A DNA stretch of 64,000 nt from Mycobacterium paraffinicum (lineage in GTDB: Bacteria; Actinomycetota; Actinomycetes; Mycobacteriales; Mycobacteriaceae): assembly GCF_001907675.1 (NCBI RefSeq), contig NZ_MPNT01000025.1, forward strand, positions 1-64,000. The letters run 5' to 3'. Of the stretch, positions 45,601 to 54,362 are shown in pieces. Numbering within the stretch: the stretch's first letter is position 1; each line of letters opens with the position of its first letter. A program made the translations under genes and the position numbers. The notes below the pieces were generated by a model that worked only from the letters and a program-made list of their open reading frames with translations, was not told the DNA's origin and did not search any database.

Positions 45601-45878
45601 CGGGCCGGCGGGAGCCGATTCCGTTGCCCGTCAAGACGTCCTACGCGTGGGCGGCCGCGCGGCACTGCGGCGACGATCCGCTGCGCGAGGCGCAATACCG
45701 GTGGAAGTACGAGCAGGAGGAGCCGGCCCACGTGCGGGCCTGGGGCAAGAACACCCGGGTGGCCGACCTTATGCGGCCCGTGCGGCCGGGTGAGGAGTTC
45801 GACGGCGAAGACACCCGGTTGGGCGCCTACGCCGCGCGGGTCTGGCTGCCGATGCTGCGGGCCGAGAGGAAGCCCTGA
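42606..45878 (+). CDS. recC: RecBCD exonuclease V subunit gamma (RecC)
   Basis: A 1090-residue RecC, similar in length to the M. tuberculosis protein. Its start SLHLHRAERTDLLADGLG and the helicase-like inactive domains are recognisable, including RHLVLVPARGVERWLS-like text (here VPARGVERWLSQRL). RecC scans for recombination signals in E. coli; in mycobacteria RecBCD drives single-strand annealing repair. The stop lies 1 bp before the recB start, so the subunits are made in a coupled manner. Confidence 0.95.
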   Translation: MSLHLHRAERTDLLADGLGALLTNPPTDPFTEELVLVPARGVERWLSQRLSHVLGRGRGGDGVCAGVAFRSPASLIAELTGTADEDPWSPDAMTWPLLAVIDCSLDEPWCRTLATHLGHFASTEAEAELRRGRRYSVARRLAGLFASYARQRPGLLAGWLAGEERGLDPDLAWQPQLWRALVAAVPADPPHVRHQRTVTLLRGGPADLPERLSLFGHTRLANTDVELLDALSTHHDLHLWLPHPSDELWRALAGARGAIPRRTDTGHRAVNHPLLATLGRDLRELQRSLPPDPRIDEYLPAPARPDTLLGWLQSDIAANAVRPQGRTLADDDLSVQVHNCHGPARQVDVLREVLLGLLQDDPTLQPRDILVMCPDIETYAPLIVADFGLGDVVRGAHPAHRLRVRLADRSPLQTNPLLGVASQLLALAGSRVTASEVLDFAEAAPVRARFGFTDDDLEAITRWVRQANIRWGFDQEHRRPYHVDFVHNTWRFGIDRVLAGVAMSDDSHAWIDATLPLDDVSSNRVQLAGQLAEFVSRLQRVVDSLTGTRPLRDWLGALAAGIELLTRVDDADLWQTGQMQREFASTLADAGPRADTPLRLPDIRALLQGRLAGRPTRANFRTGTLTVCTMVPMRSVPHRVVCLVGLDDGVFPRLGVVDGDDALARDPMTGERDIRSEDRQLLLDAIGAATEKLVITYTGANEYSGQPRPPAVPLAELLDTLDMTVSGERIRRRIVVEHPLQPFDVRNVIPGRLVPKVPFSFDPTVLRAARVAAGERGQAPRFISGPLPPPPADDVILADLIGFFKDPVKGFFRALDFTLPRDVDGVQDAMPVDLDALEEWTVGDRMLGDILRGWTPDDARQAEWRRGTLPPGQLGWRTATEVRDQVALLASAAQQYRRAGARAYDVDIDLGSGRRLTGTVSPVYGERLVSVTYSKLDGKHLLESWIPLLALIAHEPGRDWSAVCVGRLKRGTTPRVEGLGRPHEDALALLRELVAVYDAGRREPIPLPVKTSYAWAAARHCGDDPLREAQYRWKYEQEEPAHVRAWGKNTRVADLMRPVRPGEEFDGEDTRLGAYAARVWLPMLRAERKP

Positions 45879-45879
45879 G

Positions 45880-48800
45880 ATGGGGCAGGTAACAGAGCGC
45901 TTCGACCTGCTCGGCCCGCTGCCCGCCGATCGGTCGACCACGGTGCTGCAGGCCAGCGCGGGCACCGGCAAGACGTTCGCGCTGGCCGGCCTGGTGACCC
46001 GTTACCTCGCCGAGGGCACCGCGACGCTGGACCAGATGCTGCTGATCACGTTCGGCCGGGCCGCCAGCCAGGAGCTGCGCGAACGGGTCCGCGGCCAACT
46101 GGTCGACGCGGTGGCGGCTTTCGGCGATCCGTCGGCCGCCGGTGACAACGAGTTGGTGGCCTACCTGCTCGACGGCACCGACGACGAGCGCGCGGCGCGC
46201 AGGCAGCGGCTGCGCGACGGCCTGGCGGGCTTCGATGCGGCGACCATCGCCACCACCCACCAGTTCTGTCAGCTGGTGTTGAAGTCTCTGGGCGTGGCCG
46301 GCGACACCGCCGCGAACGTCACACTGCTGGAAAGCCTCGACGAGTTGGTGGTCGAGATCGTCGACGATCTGTACCTGGCCCATTTCGGGCGCGAGCGCGA
46401 CGATCCGGCGCTGGCCTATCGCGAGGCGCTGCGCCTGGCGCGCGAAGTCGTCAGAAACCCGTCGACGCAGCTGCGCCCGCTGGACCCCGAGCCCGGTTCG
46501 CGCGCCGCCGTCTGCGTGGCGTTCGCGAAAGACGTTCTCGCGGAACTGGACACCCGCAAGCGCCGGCTGGGCGTGCTCGACTACGACGACCTGCTGAGCC
46601 GGCTCGCCGACGCGCTGGCCGCCGTGGATTCCCCCGCGCGGGTGCGCATGCATCACCGCTGGCCCATCGTCATGGTCGACGAGTTCCAGGACACCGACCC
46701 GGTGCAGTGGCAGGTGATCGACCGCGCGTTCAGCGGCCGCTCCACCCTGATCCTGATCGGCGATCCCAAGCAGGCCATCTACGCGTTTCGCGGCGGCGAC
46801 ATCGTAACGTACCTGCGGGCGGCCGAAACGGCGGGCGAGCGCAAGACGCTGGCCACCAATTGGCGCAGCGATTCGGCGCTCATCGAGCGCCTGCAGGTGG
46901 TGCTGCGCGGCGCCCAGCTCGGCGATCCCGCGATCGTGGTGGACGACGTCGACGCCCACCATCGGGGCCACCGGCTCGCCAGCGCCCCGCACAACGAACC
47001 GTTCCGGTTGCGGGTGGTCCAACGAGCGACCTTGGGGCGCAGCGGTATTCAGAACCTGCCCATCGACGAGCTGCGGGCCCACATCGGCGCCGACCTCGCC
47101 GCCGACATCCGCGCCCTGCTGGCCGCCGGTGCGACGTTCGCCGGCCGGCCGCTGCAGGCCCGCGACATCGCCGTGATCGTGGAGAAGCACAAGGACGCCG
47201 CGGCCTGCTTCAAGGCGTTGTGCGACGCGGGCGTGCCGGCGGTGTACACCGGCGACTCCGACGTGTTCGGCTCGGACGCGGCCGAAGACTGGCTCTGCCT
47301 GCTGGAGGCGTTCGACCAACCGCACCGGCCCGGCATGGTGCGCGCCGCGGCGGCCACCATGTTCTTCGGCGAGACCGCCGAATCGCTGGCGGCCGGCGGT
47401 GACGCGCTGACCGACCGCGTCGCGGAAACCCTGCGGGAGTGGGCGGGCCACGCGCGCGAGCGCGGCGTCGCCGCCATCTTCGAAGCCGCGCAGCTTTCCG
47501 GCATGGCCGACCGGGTGCTGTCCGCCCACGGCGGCGAACGCCACATGACCGACCTGGCGCACATCGCGCAGTTGCTGCAGGACGTCGCCCACCGCGAGCG
47601 CTCCAGCCTGCCGGCGCTGCGCGACTGGCTGCGCAGGCAGCGCGAGGAACGCGCCGGCGCGCCCGAACGCAATCGGCGCCTGGACAGTGACGCCGCGGCC
47701 GTGCAGATCATGACGGTGTTCGTCAGCAAGGGTCTGCAATACCCGATCGTGTACCTGCCGTTCGCGTTCAACCGCAACACCCAGGACCGCGACGTGGTGT
47801 TGTTCCACGACGAGGGCGTGCGCTGCCTGCACATCGGGGGCAAGGACAGCCCGGACTTCAAGGCCGTCGAGGTGCTGGGCCGCAAGGAGGACGCCAGCGA
47901 CGACAGCCGGTTGACCTATGTGGCCCTGACCCGGGCCCAGTCGCAAGTCGTCGCGTGGTGGTCGCCGGCGTTCGACGAACCCAACGGCGGGCTGTCGCGG
48001 CTGCTGCGCGGCCGACGGCCGGGAGAGCCGTGCGTGCCGGACCGATGCGAGCCGGCGAAGATCCCCGACGACGACGCCCTCGACCGCTTGCGGGAATGGG
48101 AGGCGGCGGGCGGCCCGGTGATCGAACGGTCGGTGGTGGCGGCCGCGCCGTCCGTGCCGCCGCAGCCGGTGCCGGCCGACCTCGACAGCCGGCATTTTCA
48201 CCGCGCCATCGACACCGGGTGGCGGCGCACCTCCTACTCCGGCCTCATCCGGGTCACGGAAAACTCCGCGGCCGCCGGGGTCGGCAGCGAGCCGGAGGTC
48301 ACCGAGCTGGACGACGAGGTCGGCGAAATACCGTTGGTGCAGGCCGCATCCGGGCCGGAGCTGCCGTCGCCGATGGCCGACGTGCCGATGGGCGCGAAGT
48401 TCGGCACGCTGGTGCACGCCGTGCTCGAGACCACCGACCCGCTGGCCAGCGATCTGGCCGCCGAGCTCGAGGCGCACATCCGCACCCACTCGGTGTGGTG
48501 GCCGGTCGACGTGCCCCCCGGCGCGCTCGCGGCGGCGATGGTGCCGATGCACGACACGCCGCTGGGACCGCTGGCCGGCGACCTGACCTTGCGGCGCATC
48601 GGGCTCTCGGACCGACTGCGCGAGCTGGACTTCGAATTTCCCCTCGCGGGTGGTGATCTGAATTCCGCGGCGCCCGAGATCCGGCTGGCGGACATGGGCG
48701 CGTTGCTGCGCGCGCACCTGCCGGCCGATGACGCGCTGGCGTCCTATGCCGACCGCCTGACGAGCCGCCCGCTCGGCGACCAGCCGCTGCGCGGCTACCT

Positions 48801-49197
48801 GACCGGCTCGGTCGACGCCGTGCTGCGCGTGCCCGACGGCGTGGGGCATCGCTATCTGGTGGTCGACTACAAGACCAACTGGCTCGGTGACCCGGACCGG
48901 CCGTTGACGTCCGCCGATTACGACCGGGGGCGCCTGGTCGAGGCGATGCTGCATTCGGATTATCCACTGCAGGCACTGCTGTACAGCGTTGTGCTGCACC
49001 GGTTTCTGCGGTGGCGCGTGCCGGGCTACGACCCCGGCGCGCATCTCGGCGGCGTCCTGTACCTGTTCGTGCGCGGCATGTGCGGCCCGGACACCCCCGT
49101 GGTCGACGGTCACCCGTCGGGAGTGTTCAGCTGGCGGCCGCCCGCGTCGTTGATAGCCGAGCTGTCGGACCTGCTCGATGGGAGGGCCGCCGCGTGA
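45880..49197 (+). CDS. recB: RecBCD exonuclease V subunit beta (RecB)
   Basis: A 1105-residue helicase-nuclease. Walker A is ASAGTGKTFAL (about 25-35), the DExx box is MVDEFQDTDP, and QIMTVFVSKGLQYPIVYLP is a later helicase motif. The C-terminal nuclease motif VVDYKTNWLGD contains the catalytic Asp and Lys. The ATG at 45880 follows the recC stop by 1 bp, and the stop overlaps the recD GTG. A longer frame starting at 45790 inside recC is rejected. Confidence 0.96.
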   Translation: MGQVTERFDLLGPLPADRSTTVLQASAGTGKTFALAGLVTRYLAEGTATLDQMLLITFGRAASQELRERVRGQLVDAVAAFGDPSAAGDNELVAYLLDGTDDERAARRQRLRDGLAGFDAATIATTHQFCQLVLKSLGVAGDTAANVTLLESLDELVVEIVDDLYLAHFGRERDDPALAYREALRLAREVVRNPSTQLRPLDPEPGSRAAVCVAFAKDVLAELDTRKRRLGVLDYDDLLSRLADALAAVDSPARVRMHHRWPIVMVDEFQDTDPVQWQVIDRAFSGRSTLILIGDPKQAIYAFRGGDIVTYLRAAETAGERKTLATNWRSDSALIERLQVVLRGAQLGDPAIVVDDVDAHHRGHRLASAPHNEPFRLRVVQRATLGRSGIQNLPIDELRAHIGADLAADIRALLAAGATFAGRPLQARDIAVIVEKHKDAAACFKALCDAGVPAVYTGDSDVFGSDAAEDWLCLLEAFDQPHRPGMVRAAAATMFFGETAESLAAGGDALTDRVAETLREWAGHARERGVAAIFEAAQLSGMADRVLSAHGGERHMTDLAHIAQLLQDVAHRERSSLPALRDWLRRQREERAGAPERNRRLDSDAAAVQIMTVFVSKGLQYPIVYLPFAFNRNTQDRDVVLFHDEGVRCLHIGGKDSPDFKAVEVLGRKEDASDDSRLTYVALTRAQSQVVAWWSPAFDEPNGGLSRLLRGRRPGEPCVPDRCEPAKIPDDDALDRLREWEAAGGPVIERSVVAAAPSVPPQPVPADLDSRHFHRAIDTGWRRTSYSGLIRVTENSAAAGVGSEPEVTELDDEVGEIPLVQAASGPELPSPMADVPMGAKFGTLVHAVLETTDPLASDLAAELEAHIRTHSVWWPVDVPPGALAAAMVPMHDTPLGPLAGDLTLRRIGLSDRLRELDFEFPLAGGDLNSAAPEIRLADMGALLRAHLPADDALASYADRLTSRPLGDQPLRGYLTGSVDAVLRVPDGVGHRYLVVDYKTNWLGDPDRPLTSADYDRGRLVEAMLHSDYPLQALLYSVVLHRFLRWRVPGYDPGAHLGGVLYLFVRGMCGPDTPVVDGHPSGVFSWRPPASLIAELSDLLDGRAAA

Positions 49198-50903
49198 CGC
49201 TGGAGGCGATCACCGCCGCGGGCCTGCTGCGGACGTACAGCGATGCCGGCGTGTTCGAGGCCGCCGATGTCCATGTGGCCCAACGGCTTACGGCACTCGC
49301 CGACGAGCCCGACGAGCGGGTGGCGCTAGCGGTCGCCCTGCTGGTGCGGGCGCTGCGGAGCGGTTCGGTGTGCATGGACCTGCGGGCGGTGGCGGCGCAA
49401 GTCGGCGTCGCCGACCTGCCCTGGCCCGAGCCCGCCGACTGGTTGGCCGCCGTGCGCGCCAGCCCGCTGCTGGGGTCCCCGCCGGTGCTGCGGATGTTCG
49501 GCGAACTGGTGTACCTGGACCGGTACTGGCTCGAGGAACAGCAGGTGTGCGCCGACCTACTCGCGCTCTCCGCGCCGGGGGCGCGAGGCGACGCGCCGGA
49601 CTTGGATCGACTCTTCCCGCCGGGTTACGAGGAGCAGCGGGCGGCCGCGGAAATCGCCGTCGCGCAAGCGGTCACCGTGCTGACGGGTGGTCCCGGAACG
49701 GGCAAGACCACCACGGTGGCGCGGTTGCTGGCGTTGCTGGCCGGGCAGGCCGAGAGCGCCGGGTTGCCGCGGCCCCGGATGGCGCTGGCCGCACCCACCG
49801 GCAAGGCCGCGGCGCGGCTCGCCGAGGCGGTGGCCGCCGAGGTGCACAGGCTCGACGCGGCGGACCGGGCCCGGCTGGCGGACCTGCCGGCGACGACGCT
49901 GCACCGGCTGCTCGGTTCGAGGCCGGATACGTCGGTGCGGTTCAAGCACAATCGCGGCAACCGGCTCCCCCACGACGTGATCGTCGTGGACGAGACGTCG
50001 ATGGTGTCGCTGACCATGATGGCGCGGCTACTCGAGGCGGTGCGGCCCGACACACGGTTGATCCTGGTGGGCGACCCCGACCAGCTGGCCTCGGTGGAGG
50101 CCGGTGCGGTCCTGGCCGACCTGGTAGACGGGCTGACGGCGCGACCCGACGTGCGGGTGGCGGCGCTGCGCACACCGCATCGATTCGGCGAGTCGATCGG
50201 CGCGCTGGCCGAGGCGATCCGGGTCGGCGACGGCGACCGCGCGATGGGGCTGCTGCGGACCGGCGGTGAGCACATCGAGTGGCTCGATTCCGACGGGCCG
50301 ACCGACCGGCTGCACGCGGTGCTGGTCCCGCACGCGCTGCGGGTGCGGGAGGCCGCGATCCTCGGCGCCGCCGGGGCGGCGTTGGCGTCGCTCGACGAGC
50401 ACCGGCTGTTGTGTGCGCACCGGCACGGCCCCTACGGGGTCTCGCACTGGAACCGGCAGGTGGAGCGCTGGCTCGCGGAGGAGACGGGTCAGCAGCCAGC
50501 GTCGGCGTGGTACGCGGGCCGGCCATTGTTGGTGACGGCCAACGACTATGGGCTCAAGGTCTACAACGGCGACACCGGGGTGGTGGTGGCGGGTGACGGC
50601 GGGTTGCGGGCCGTCATCGCCGGCGCCACCGGGACGTTGAGCTTCGCGACCAGCCGGCTCACGGACATCGAGACTATGCACGCGATGACGATCCACAAGA
50701 GTCAGGGCAGCCAGGCCGACGAGGTGACGGTGCTGATGCCGCCGGAGGATTCGCGGCTGCTGACCCGGGAGTTGTTCTACACGGCCGTGACCCGGGCGAA
50801 GGCCAAGGTCCGGGTGGCCGGAACCGAGGCGTCGGTGCGGGCGGCCATCGAGCGACGGGCGGTGCGCGCGACCGGGCTGGCCCAGCGGCTGCAGTCGTTC
50901 TAA
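49194..50903 (+). CDS. recD: RecBCD exonuclease V subunit alpha (RecD)
   Basis: A 569-residue 5'-3' helicase. Walker A is GGPGTGKTTTVARL (about 165), Walker B is VIVVDETSMVS, and motif VI-like text TRELFYTAVTRAK is near the end. The GTG start overlaps the recB stop (GTGA), with GGAGGG upstream. It is convergent with the PLD-like gene 12 bp later. It completes an intact recCBD operon. Confidence 0.95.
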   Translation: MTLEAITAAGLLRTYSDAGVFEAADVHVAQRLTALADEPDERVALAVALLVRALRSGSVCMDLRAVAAQVGVADLPWPEPADWLAAVRASPLLGSPPVLRMFGELVYLDRYWLEEQQVCADLLALSAPGARGDAPDLDRLFPPGYEEQRAAAEIAVAQAVTVLTGGPGTGKTTTVARLLALLAGQAESAGLPRPRMALAAPTGKAAARLAEAVAAEVHRLDAADRARLADLPATTLHRLLGSRPDTSVRFKHNRGNRLPHDVIVVDETSMVSLTMMARLLEAVRPDTRLILVGDPDQLASVEAGAVLADLVDGLTARPDVRVAALRTPHRFGESIGALAEAIRVGDGDRAMGLLRTGGEHIEWLDSDGPTDRLHAVLVPHALRVREAAILGAAGAALASLDEHRLLCAHRHGPYGVSHWNRQVERWLAEETGQQPASAWYAGRPLLVTANDYGLKVYNGDTGVVVAGDGGLRAVIAGATGTLSFATSRLTDIETMHAMTIHKSQGSQADEVTVLMPPEDSRLLTRELFYTAVTRAKAKVRVAGTEASVRAAIERRAVRATGLAQRLQSF

Positions 50904-50915
50904 GGGGGCGTCGCC

Positions 50916-51476
50916 CTAGTGCGGGCCGCCGGATTGCGCCTTGGCGGCCATCTGCTTGAGCATGACGTCGTGGATGATGTCGATCCGTGACCGGGCCTCC
51001 GCGCACACGTACGGGTCCCGGATCACGGTGAGTTGGTTGTCCTGCTTGGATTCTCCGCCGGTGGACCAGTTGGTCGAGCCGGTGATGACGTCGACGCCGT
51101 CGATGATCACCATCTTCAAATGCATGATCGCCGACTTCTCACTGTGCCCGATCGCGATGCTGTTGCCGATCTTGTCGTTGAGCCACGGCGCCAACAGAGC
51201 CCGCTCGGACTTCCCGGCGGCCTGGGTGGAGTCGAGACTCATTTGCACGTACATCTTTTCGTCCTTCAGCGCCGACTGCAGCACCGAATTCAGTTCGGCG
51301 TCGTCGTAGCCGTACATCGCCACCACGATGCTTTTGTCGGCGGATGTCAACAAGGCCTTCAGCGCCTCGTGCACCCGGTCGACCGGACTGTAAAACGTTC
51401 GCGTGTCATCGGGGTAGCCCGGCGGGAACGGCGCGGCTTTGTATTGGTCCAACTCGGTGAGCGAACGCAGTGCCAT
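50916..51476 (-). CDS. Phospholipase D-like protein with a single HKD motif
   Basis: A 186-residue protein of the PLD superfamily. The catalytic HxKxxxxD motif is His119, Lys121, Asp126 (HLKMVIID), followed by the typical GSTNWS. With a single HKD motif it would need to dimerise, as the small Nuc-type nucleases and PLD-like enzymes do, so it could cleave DNA or phospholipid. There is no clear signal peptide. It lies 13 bp downstream of a DUF2235 lipase-like gene in the same orientation, forming a probable operon. I do not know a counterpart at this place in M. tuberculosis. Confidence 0.8.
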   Translation of the reverse strand: MALRSLTELDQYKAAPFPPGYPDDTRTFYSPVDRVHEALKALLTSADKSIVVAMYGYDDAELNSVLQSALKDEKMYVQMSLDSTQAAGKSERALLAPWLNDKIGNSIAIGHSEKSAIMHLKMVIIDGVDVITGSTNWSTGGESKQDNQLTVIRDPYVCAEARSRIDIIHDVMLKQMAAKAQSGGPH

Positions 51477-51489
51477 GGCGGTTGCTCCT

Positions 51490-52608
51490 TCACAACGCGG
51501 GAGAGGTCCAGTCGGTCGGGTCGGCGCTGAGCCGTTGCGCCTCTTCGGTCAGATTGGGCAAGTAGCCGGGGTTGTCGCGACGGCGCACCAGCACGCTGGG
51601 ATGCACCAGCGCGTCGGGACCCATCGGCCGGCGCCGGCAGCCGACCAGGTACCACAGCTTGCCGTTGTGATGGATCGGCGCGTCCGCGAAGTCTTCGGTT
51701 ACCGCGCACTGCTGGCGGTAGGCCGCCGCGTCGATCGCCAGTTCACCGACGACGCCGTCGGTGACCCACTTCAACGCGATGGTGGCGAGCCGGTGATCGG
51801 GCATGAACGTGCCGCCGACGTCGGCGTGCACGCCGGCGAACCAGCGTTCCTCCAGCCCCAGCGGGTGGCGTTCGACGAGATATTCGCGGTAGGGACGGCG
51901 ACGTTCGTCGATCGAGACGGCGTGGCGGATGCGCGCGACGTTGGGCAGCGACCGGGTGTAGGGCCAGCGCAGGTTGCCGAACCGCAGAAATCCGGCCGCC
52001 TTGACCGTGTCCCACAGGCCGAGATAGGCCACCGGCACCGCATGGTGCCAAACCTGATTCGGGCTGTTCTGCCGCACAGTCGAAAACAGCGGCTCGCCCT
52101 CGGTGCGCCAGCAGAACGCTCTGGCGAACTCGGCCCAGTGGGCGTACTCGTCCTGGGTGAAATGCCGGTTGATGGCGTACTTTTCGACCGCGTACGGCAG
52201 CAGGTTCTCCGAGCCGGGCCGCAGCAATCCGGGCCGCAGCAACATGCCGGTCAACGCGCGCGCGGTGTAGGCGCCGCGGCTGAAGCCGAAGATATAGAGC
52301 GAGTCGCCCGGGCGCCAATGTTGCATCACGTACCAGTAGGCCTGCGCCACATTGCTTTTCAGGCCCAGCCCGAACGCCTTCTCGATCAGCAGGTCGACCG
52401 TGCGCGACAGCGACGAGCGCACCGATGCGGGCACCAGTGTGCCGACGCCGGGGTCGTAATAGGCGAGCTGGCCGGCCGGATCGTCCTTGTCCAACATCTC
52501 GAACAGCTTGGCGACGTTGGTGAGGTTGCCGGCCCCGATCTGGTTGGCGGTGCCGTCGAGGCAGACGACGATCCGCTTGCCCCGGGGTTGCTCAGGGTGC
52601 TCGGACAT
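51490..52608 (-). CDS. DUF2235 alpha/beta hydrolase (Tle1-like phospholipase family)
   Basis: A 372-residue protein of the DUF2235 family, whose members include type VI secretion lipase effectors (Tle1). The start KRIVVCLDGTANQ, the nucleophile elbow IFGFSRGAYTAR with Ser110, and WFAGVHADVGG, carrying the likely acid or His residues, are family hallmarks. There is no signal peptide and no type VI genes are visible in the window, so an intracellular or otherwise secreted lipase is more likely. It is transcribed with the PLD-like gene downstream (13-bp gap). Confidence 0.85.
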   Translation of the reverse strand: MSEHPEQPRGKRIVVCLDGTANQIGAGNLTNVAKLFEMLDKDDPAGQLAYYDPGVGTLVPASVRSSLSRTVDLLIEKAFGLGLKSNVAQAYWYVMQHWRPGDSLYIFGFSRGAYTARALTGMLLRPGLLRPGSENLLPYAVEKYAINRHFTQDEYAHWAEFARAFCWRTEGEPLFSTVRQNSPNQVWHHAVPVAYLGLWDTVKAAGFLRFGNLRWPYTRSLPNVARIRHAVSIDERRRPYREYLVERHPLGLEERWFAGVHADVGGTFMPDHRLATIALKWVTDGVVGELAIDAAAYRQQCAVTEDFADAPIHHNGKLWYLVGCRRRPMGPDALVHPSVLVRRRDNPGYLPNLTEEAQRLSADPTDWTSPAL

Positions 52609-52695
52609 CTCGACGAACGCCTCTCACAGGTATGCGACTCCCTGTGTGTGGCACTTTACGACGCCCACGCAGGGTGCGGAAGAATCGCGGTCAGC

Positions 52696-53406
52696 ATGGA
52701 CCACAACGACGACGACGCGCCGGCACCGGGACCCGCATCCCGGCGCGGCCACATCGTGCGGCTCGGCGTGTTCGTCGCCTTCCTGCTGCTGATGTTCTAT
52801 CTGGTGGCCATCGCGCGCGTCGTCCACGTGGAGGAGCTGCGGCGCGTGGTCTCGGCGACGGGGCCGGCGGCGCCGCTGACCTACGTGGTGGCGTCGGCCG
52901 TGCTTGGCGCCGTGTTCGTGCCGGGCTCGATCCTGGCCGCGGCCAGCGGGCTGCTGTTCGGTCCCCTGCTCGGCATTTTCGTGACGCTGGGCGCGACGGT
53001 CGGCACCGCGATCGTCGCGAGCCTGATCGGCCGGCGGGCCGGGCGCGACAGCGCCCGGGCGCTGCTGGGTGCGAAACGCACCGACCGCATCGACGCGCTG
53101 ATCGAGCGCCGCGGGCTGTGGGCGGTCGTCGGCCAGCGATTCGTCCCGGGCGTCTCCGACGCCCTGGCGTCCTACGCCTTCGGGGCGTTCGGGGTGCCCT
53201 TGTGGCAGATGGTCATCGGCTCGTTCGTCGGTTCGGTGCCGCGCGCGTTCGTGTACACCGCGCTGGGCGCGTCGATCGGCAACCGGTCGTCGCCGTTGGC
53301 GTACGCGGCGATCGCGGTGTGGTGCGTGACCGCCATCGTCGGCGCGTTCGCCGCGCGGCGCGGATTCCAACGGTGGCGCGCCAGCCGGAAGGCCGGGGAC
53401 GGCTAA
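52696..53406 (+). CDS. VTT-domain (TVP38/TMEM64/DedA-like) membrane protein (Rv0625c homologue)
   Basis: A 236-residue multi-pass membrane protein with a VTT domain. The first hydrophobic helix is at about 20-42, the re-entrant segment [17 protein letters not shown] follows, and the second, [18 protein letters not shown], is later. VTT proteins of this family act as phospholipid scramblases or lipid-carrier transporters. Its stop overlaps that of the convergent methyltransferase by 4 bp. The ATG at 52696 is divergent from the DUF2235 gene with an 87-bp gap. Confidence 0.82.
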   Translation: MDHNDDDAPAPGPASRRGHIVRLGVFVAFLLLMFYLVAIARVVHVEELRRVVSATGPAAPLTYVVASAVLGAVFVPGSILAAASGLLFGPLLGIFVTLGATVGTAIVASLIGRRAGRDSARALLGAKRTDRIDALIERRGLWAVVGQRFVPGVSDALASYAFGAFGVPLWQMVIGSFVGSVPRAFVYTALGASIGNRSSPLAYAAIAVWCVTAIVGAFAARRGFQRWRASRKAGDG

Positions 53407-54353
53407 GCGGGGCGCTCCGCGGCCACGAACAGGTTGCCCGGCACCGCGTCCTCGACCTCCTTGGGCACCGTGCGCCCGTAGCCGGCCATCAGCTCGTCGG
53501 CCGGCGTGACCGTCACGCTCCAGCCGTGGCGGCGGAACCAGTCGCCGACGTCCTCGCGCTCCTCGAAGTACCACAGCTCGTCGGTCCTCGGCACCTGCCG
53601 GCCCGGGTCCACGCGCGCCATCAGCGCGCGGACCCGGTCCATCCGCTCGCGGCGCTTCGCGCGGAGCGCGGGGTCGAGGAACTTCGGTCCCAGCGCCTCC
53701 ACGGCCACCCGGCTGCCGGGGACGGTCAGCGCGTGCACGCGGTCGAACAACAGCTCCTGGGCGGCGGCCGGCAGGTAGGGCATCAACCCCTCGGCGGACC
53801 ACACGCTGGGCGCCGACGGGTCAAAACCCGCCTCGCGCAAGGCCGTCGGCCAATCGTGGCGCAGGTCCACCGGGACGGCGACCCGGTTGCACGCGGGCTC
53901 CGCCCCGTGTTCGGTCAGCGTCGACAGTTTGAAGTCCAGCACCCGGGGCTGATCCAGCTCGTAAACCGTGGTGCCGTCCGGCCAGGACAACCGCCACGCC
54001 CGCGCGTCCAGGCCCGCGGCCAGGATCACCGCCTGGCGGATTCCGGCGCGCGTCGCGGTGAGGAAGAACTCGTCGAAAAACGCTGTCCGCGAGGCCATGT
54101 AGCCGACCATCGCCTGCATCTGCAGCGGCAACTCGGGTTCGGCCTCGAGGAGTTCGTCCGGCAGCTGCGGGGCCGAATGCCAGTTCCACACCCCGTCGCC
54201 GGCGGCGTCGAGGAAGACCTGCGCGAACGGGTCTGAGATCAACGGGTTCTCGCTTCGCGTCTCCGCGGCGCGCGCCGACGCCACGCCCAGTGCGGTGGCC
54301 CCGACGCTCTCGGTGATCTCCCAGCTGTCGTCTTCGCTTCTGACTGTGCTCAT
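53403..54353 (-). CDS. Mycobacterial SAM-dependent methyltransferase (TIGR00027 family), copy 1
   Basis: A 316-residue member of the actinobacterial leucine-carboxyl-methyltransferase-like family, which is greatly expanded in mycobacteria. The start [18 protein letters not shown], the SAM-binding [15 protein letters not shown] and the [12 protein letters not shown] segment are standard. Substrate unknown. It is 9 bp downstream of a very similar gene; the two are a tandem duplication. The C-terminal part includes [18 protein letters not shown], shared with copy 2. Confidence 0.88.
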   Translation of the reverse strand: MSTVRSEDDSWEITESVGATALGVASARAAETRSENPLISDPFAQVFLDAAGDGVWNWHSAPQLPDELLEAEPELPLQMQAMVGYMASRTAFFDEFFLTATRAGIRQAVILAAGLDARAWRLSWPDGTTVYELDQPRVLDFKLSTLTEHGAEPACNRVAVPVDLRHDWPTALREAGFDPSAPSVWSAEGLMPYLPAAAQELLFDRVHALTVPGSRVAVEALGPKFLDPALRAKRRERMDRVRALMARVDPGRQVPRTDELWYFEEREDVGDWFRRHGWSVTVTPADELMAGYGRTVPKEVEDAVPGNLFVAAERPA

Positions 54354-54362
54354 CTTGAGGTT

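Noticed and set aside
45769..49113. A 1114-residue frame opposite recB and a 712-residue frame opposite recC
   Set aside because: Low-complexity antisense translations of well-recognised helicase genes.
51490..52608. DUF2235 gene as proof of a type VI secretion system
   Set aside because: No Hcp, VgrG or sheath genes are present, and mycobacteria are not known to have type VI systems; only the fold is supported.
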